Positions 63,657 through 64,000 of a stretch of 64,000 nucleotides of DNA are shown in pieces. Below the pieces are notes generated by a model, which saw nothing but the letters and a program-made list of their open reading frames with translations, made no database searches and was not told the origin of the DNA. Numbering within the stretch: position 1 is the first letter of the stretch; each line of letters opens with the position of its first letter. The position numbers were made by a program, and so were the translations under genes. This DNA comes from Corynebacterium pilosum DSM 20521 = CIP 103422 (GTDB lineage: Bacteria; Actinomycetota; Actinomycetes; Mycobacteriales; Mycobacteriaceae): assembly GCF_000373805.1 (NCBI RefSeq), contig NZ_KB892438.1:261887-325886 (forward strand), in the 5' to 3' direction.

Positions 63657-64000
63657 CGACGAAGCCTGGGTGGGGATAGCCCGGCCAACGGGTGGTCATT
63701 GGCCACCACCTCGCCACCGGGCAGAATCCGGTACGCTATCCCGCCACTCGTGCTGTAATGCTGCTGGTCACCGGCTTTACCATTGTGGTACGGGCACAGC
63801 AGGCACATATTCGACAACACACTCAACCCACCCTTCGAGAAGGGGATATTGTGGTTGATCTCGCAATACGCCGCCGGCACACTACAGCCCAACCCAGCAC
63901 ACACCGTCTGGTTGGCTTCCAACAACGCTCGGTCTTTGGCACTGCCGTATCGTGATAAGGCTTTCTCGACTGCCTCCGCAGGTATCGGTGGTTCACCGGC
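63653..64000 (-). CDS. HNH endonuclease domain protein, C-terminal part (runs off right edge)
   Basis: About 115 codons are visible, open to the window edge. The end carries an HNH nuclease: CAGLGCSVPAAYCEINHNIPFSKGG, then LCPYHNGKAG. This is the C-terminus of the DUF222/HNH (13E12-like) proteins, which are multi-copy in corynebacterial and mycobacterial genomes. The stop at 63653-63655 overlaps the brnQ stop by four bases. Confidence 0.85.
   Translation of the reverse strand, partial: AGEPPIPAEAVEKALSRYGSAKDRALLEANQTVCAGLGCSVPAAYCEINHNIPFSKGGLSVLSNMCLLCPYHNGKAGDQQHYSTSGGIAYRILPGGEVVANDHPLAGLSPPRLRR

Overview
The window is GC-rich actinobacterial DNA, almost certainly from a Corynebacterium species. 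Evidence is the gene order (glyS - arsR-type regulator - zur - uppS - recO - era; ybeY - phoH - rsmE - dnaJ - hrcA - hemW; aecD ... brnQ), a DivIC/FtsB-DUF501-Ppx block beside enolase, short lipoproteins with clear lipoboxes, and several hypothetical proteins typical of the genus. The species cannot be fixed from the sequence alone.

Layout. 1-2.5 kb: the start of a lipoprotein gene and a frameshift-broken surface-anchored protein preceded by a good match to a Zur (zinc repressor) operator; a zur gene lies at 33.3 kb. 2.5-10.6 kb: an accessory stretch with a PIN (DUF4411)/HTH-ImmA-IrrE toxin-antitoxin pair, an Ltp-type lipoprotein, a large unrecognised protein with a CorA-like outline, two small DNA-binding-type proteins, three decayed genes and a gene-poor strip ending at a tRNA. 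10.6-19.7 kb: two divergent tRNA genes, an MFS exporter, YwiC-like protein, ppx, DUF501, divIC/ftsB, a secreted protein flanked by two different inverted-repeat elements of about 90 bp, eno, a transglycosylase and a small secreted protein. 19.7-28 kb: mazG, nadC, a nuclease-fold hypothetical, dnaG, a secreted RNase with an overlapping barstar gene, a second DUF4411/ImmA-IrrE module and dgt. 28-45 kb: a TPM-domain protein, glyS with two coupled hypotheticals, arsR-zur, a rubrerythrin-VIT1 fusion, uppS, recO, era, pdxY, a candidate small RNA, and the ybeY-phoH-rsmE-dnaJ and hrcA genes with a CIRCE operator. 45-64 kb: fadD, malQ, an M3 peptidase with two tiny membrane-protein genes, a carboxylesterase, a maltokinase-like protein lacking the usual catalytic Asp, idi, an ABC exporter, aecD, treS-maltokinase, brnQ, and the 3' end of an HNH endonuclease gene at the right edge.

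The most striking signal is a dispersed DNA motif, GCTTNNCGACGA (equivalently TCGTCGNNAAGC). I found 52 exact copies by eye, 27 on one strand and 25 on the other; 49 of them lie in the 49 kb to the right of 14.7 kb. Copies fall in several different reading frames, in intergenic DNA, and across the stop codons of two convergent genes. Its density and scatter resemble the DNA uptake sequences of Neisseria and Haemophilus. I know of no such element described in Corynebacterium. A second repeat, a 63-bp palindromic element present three times, is also unexplained.
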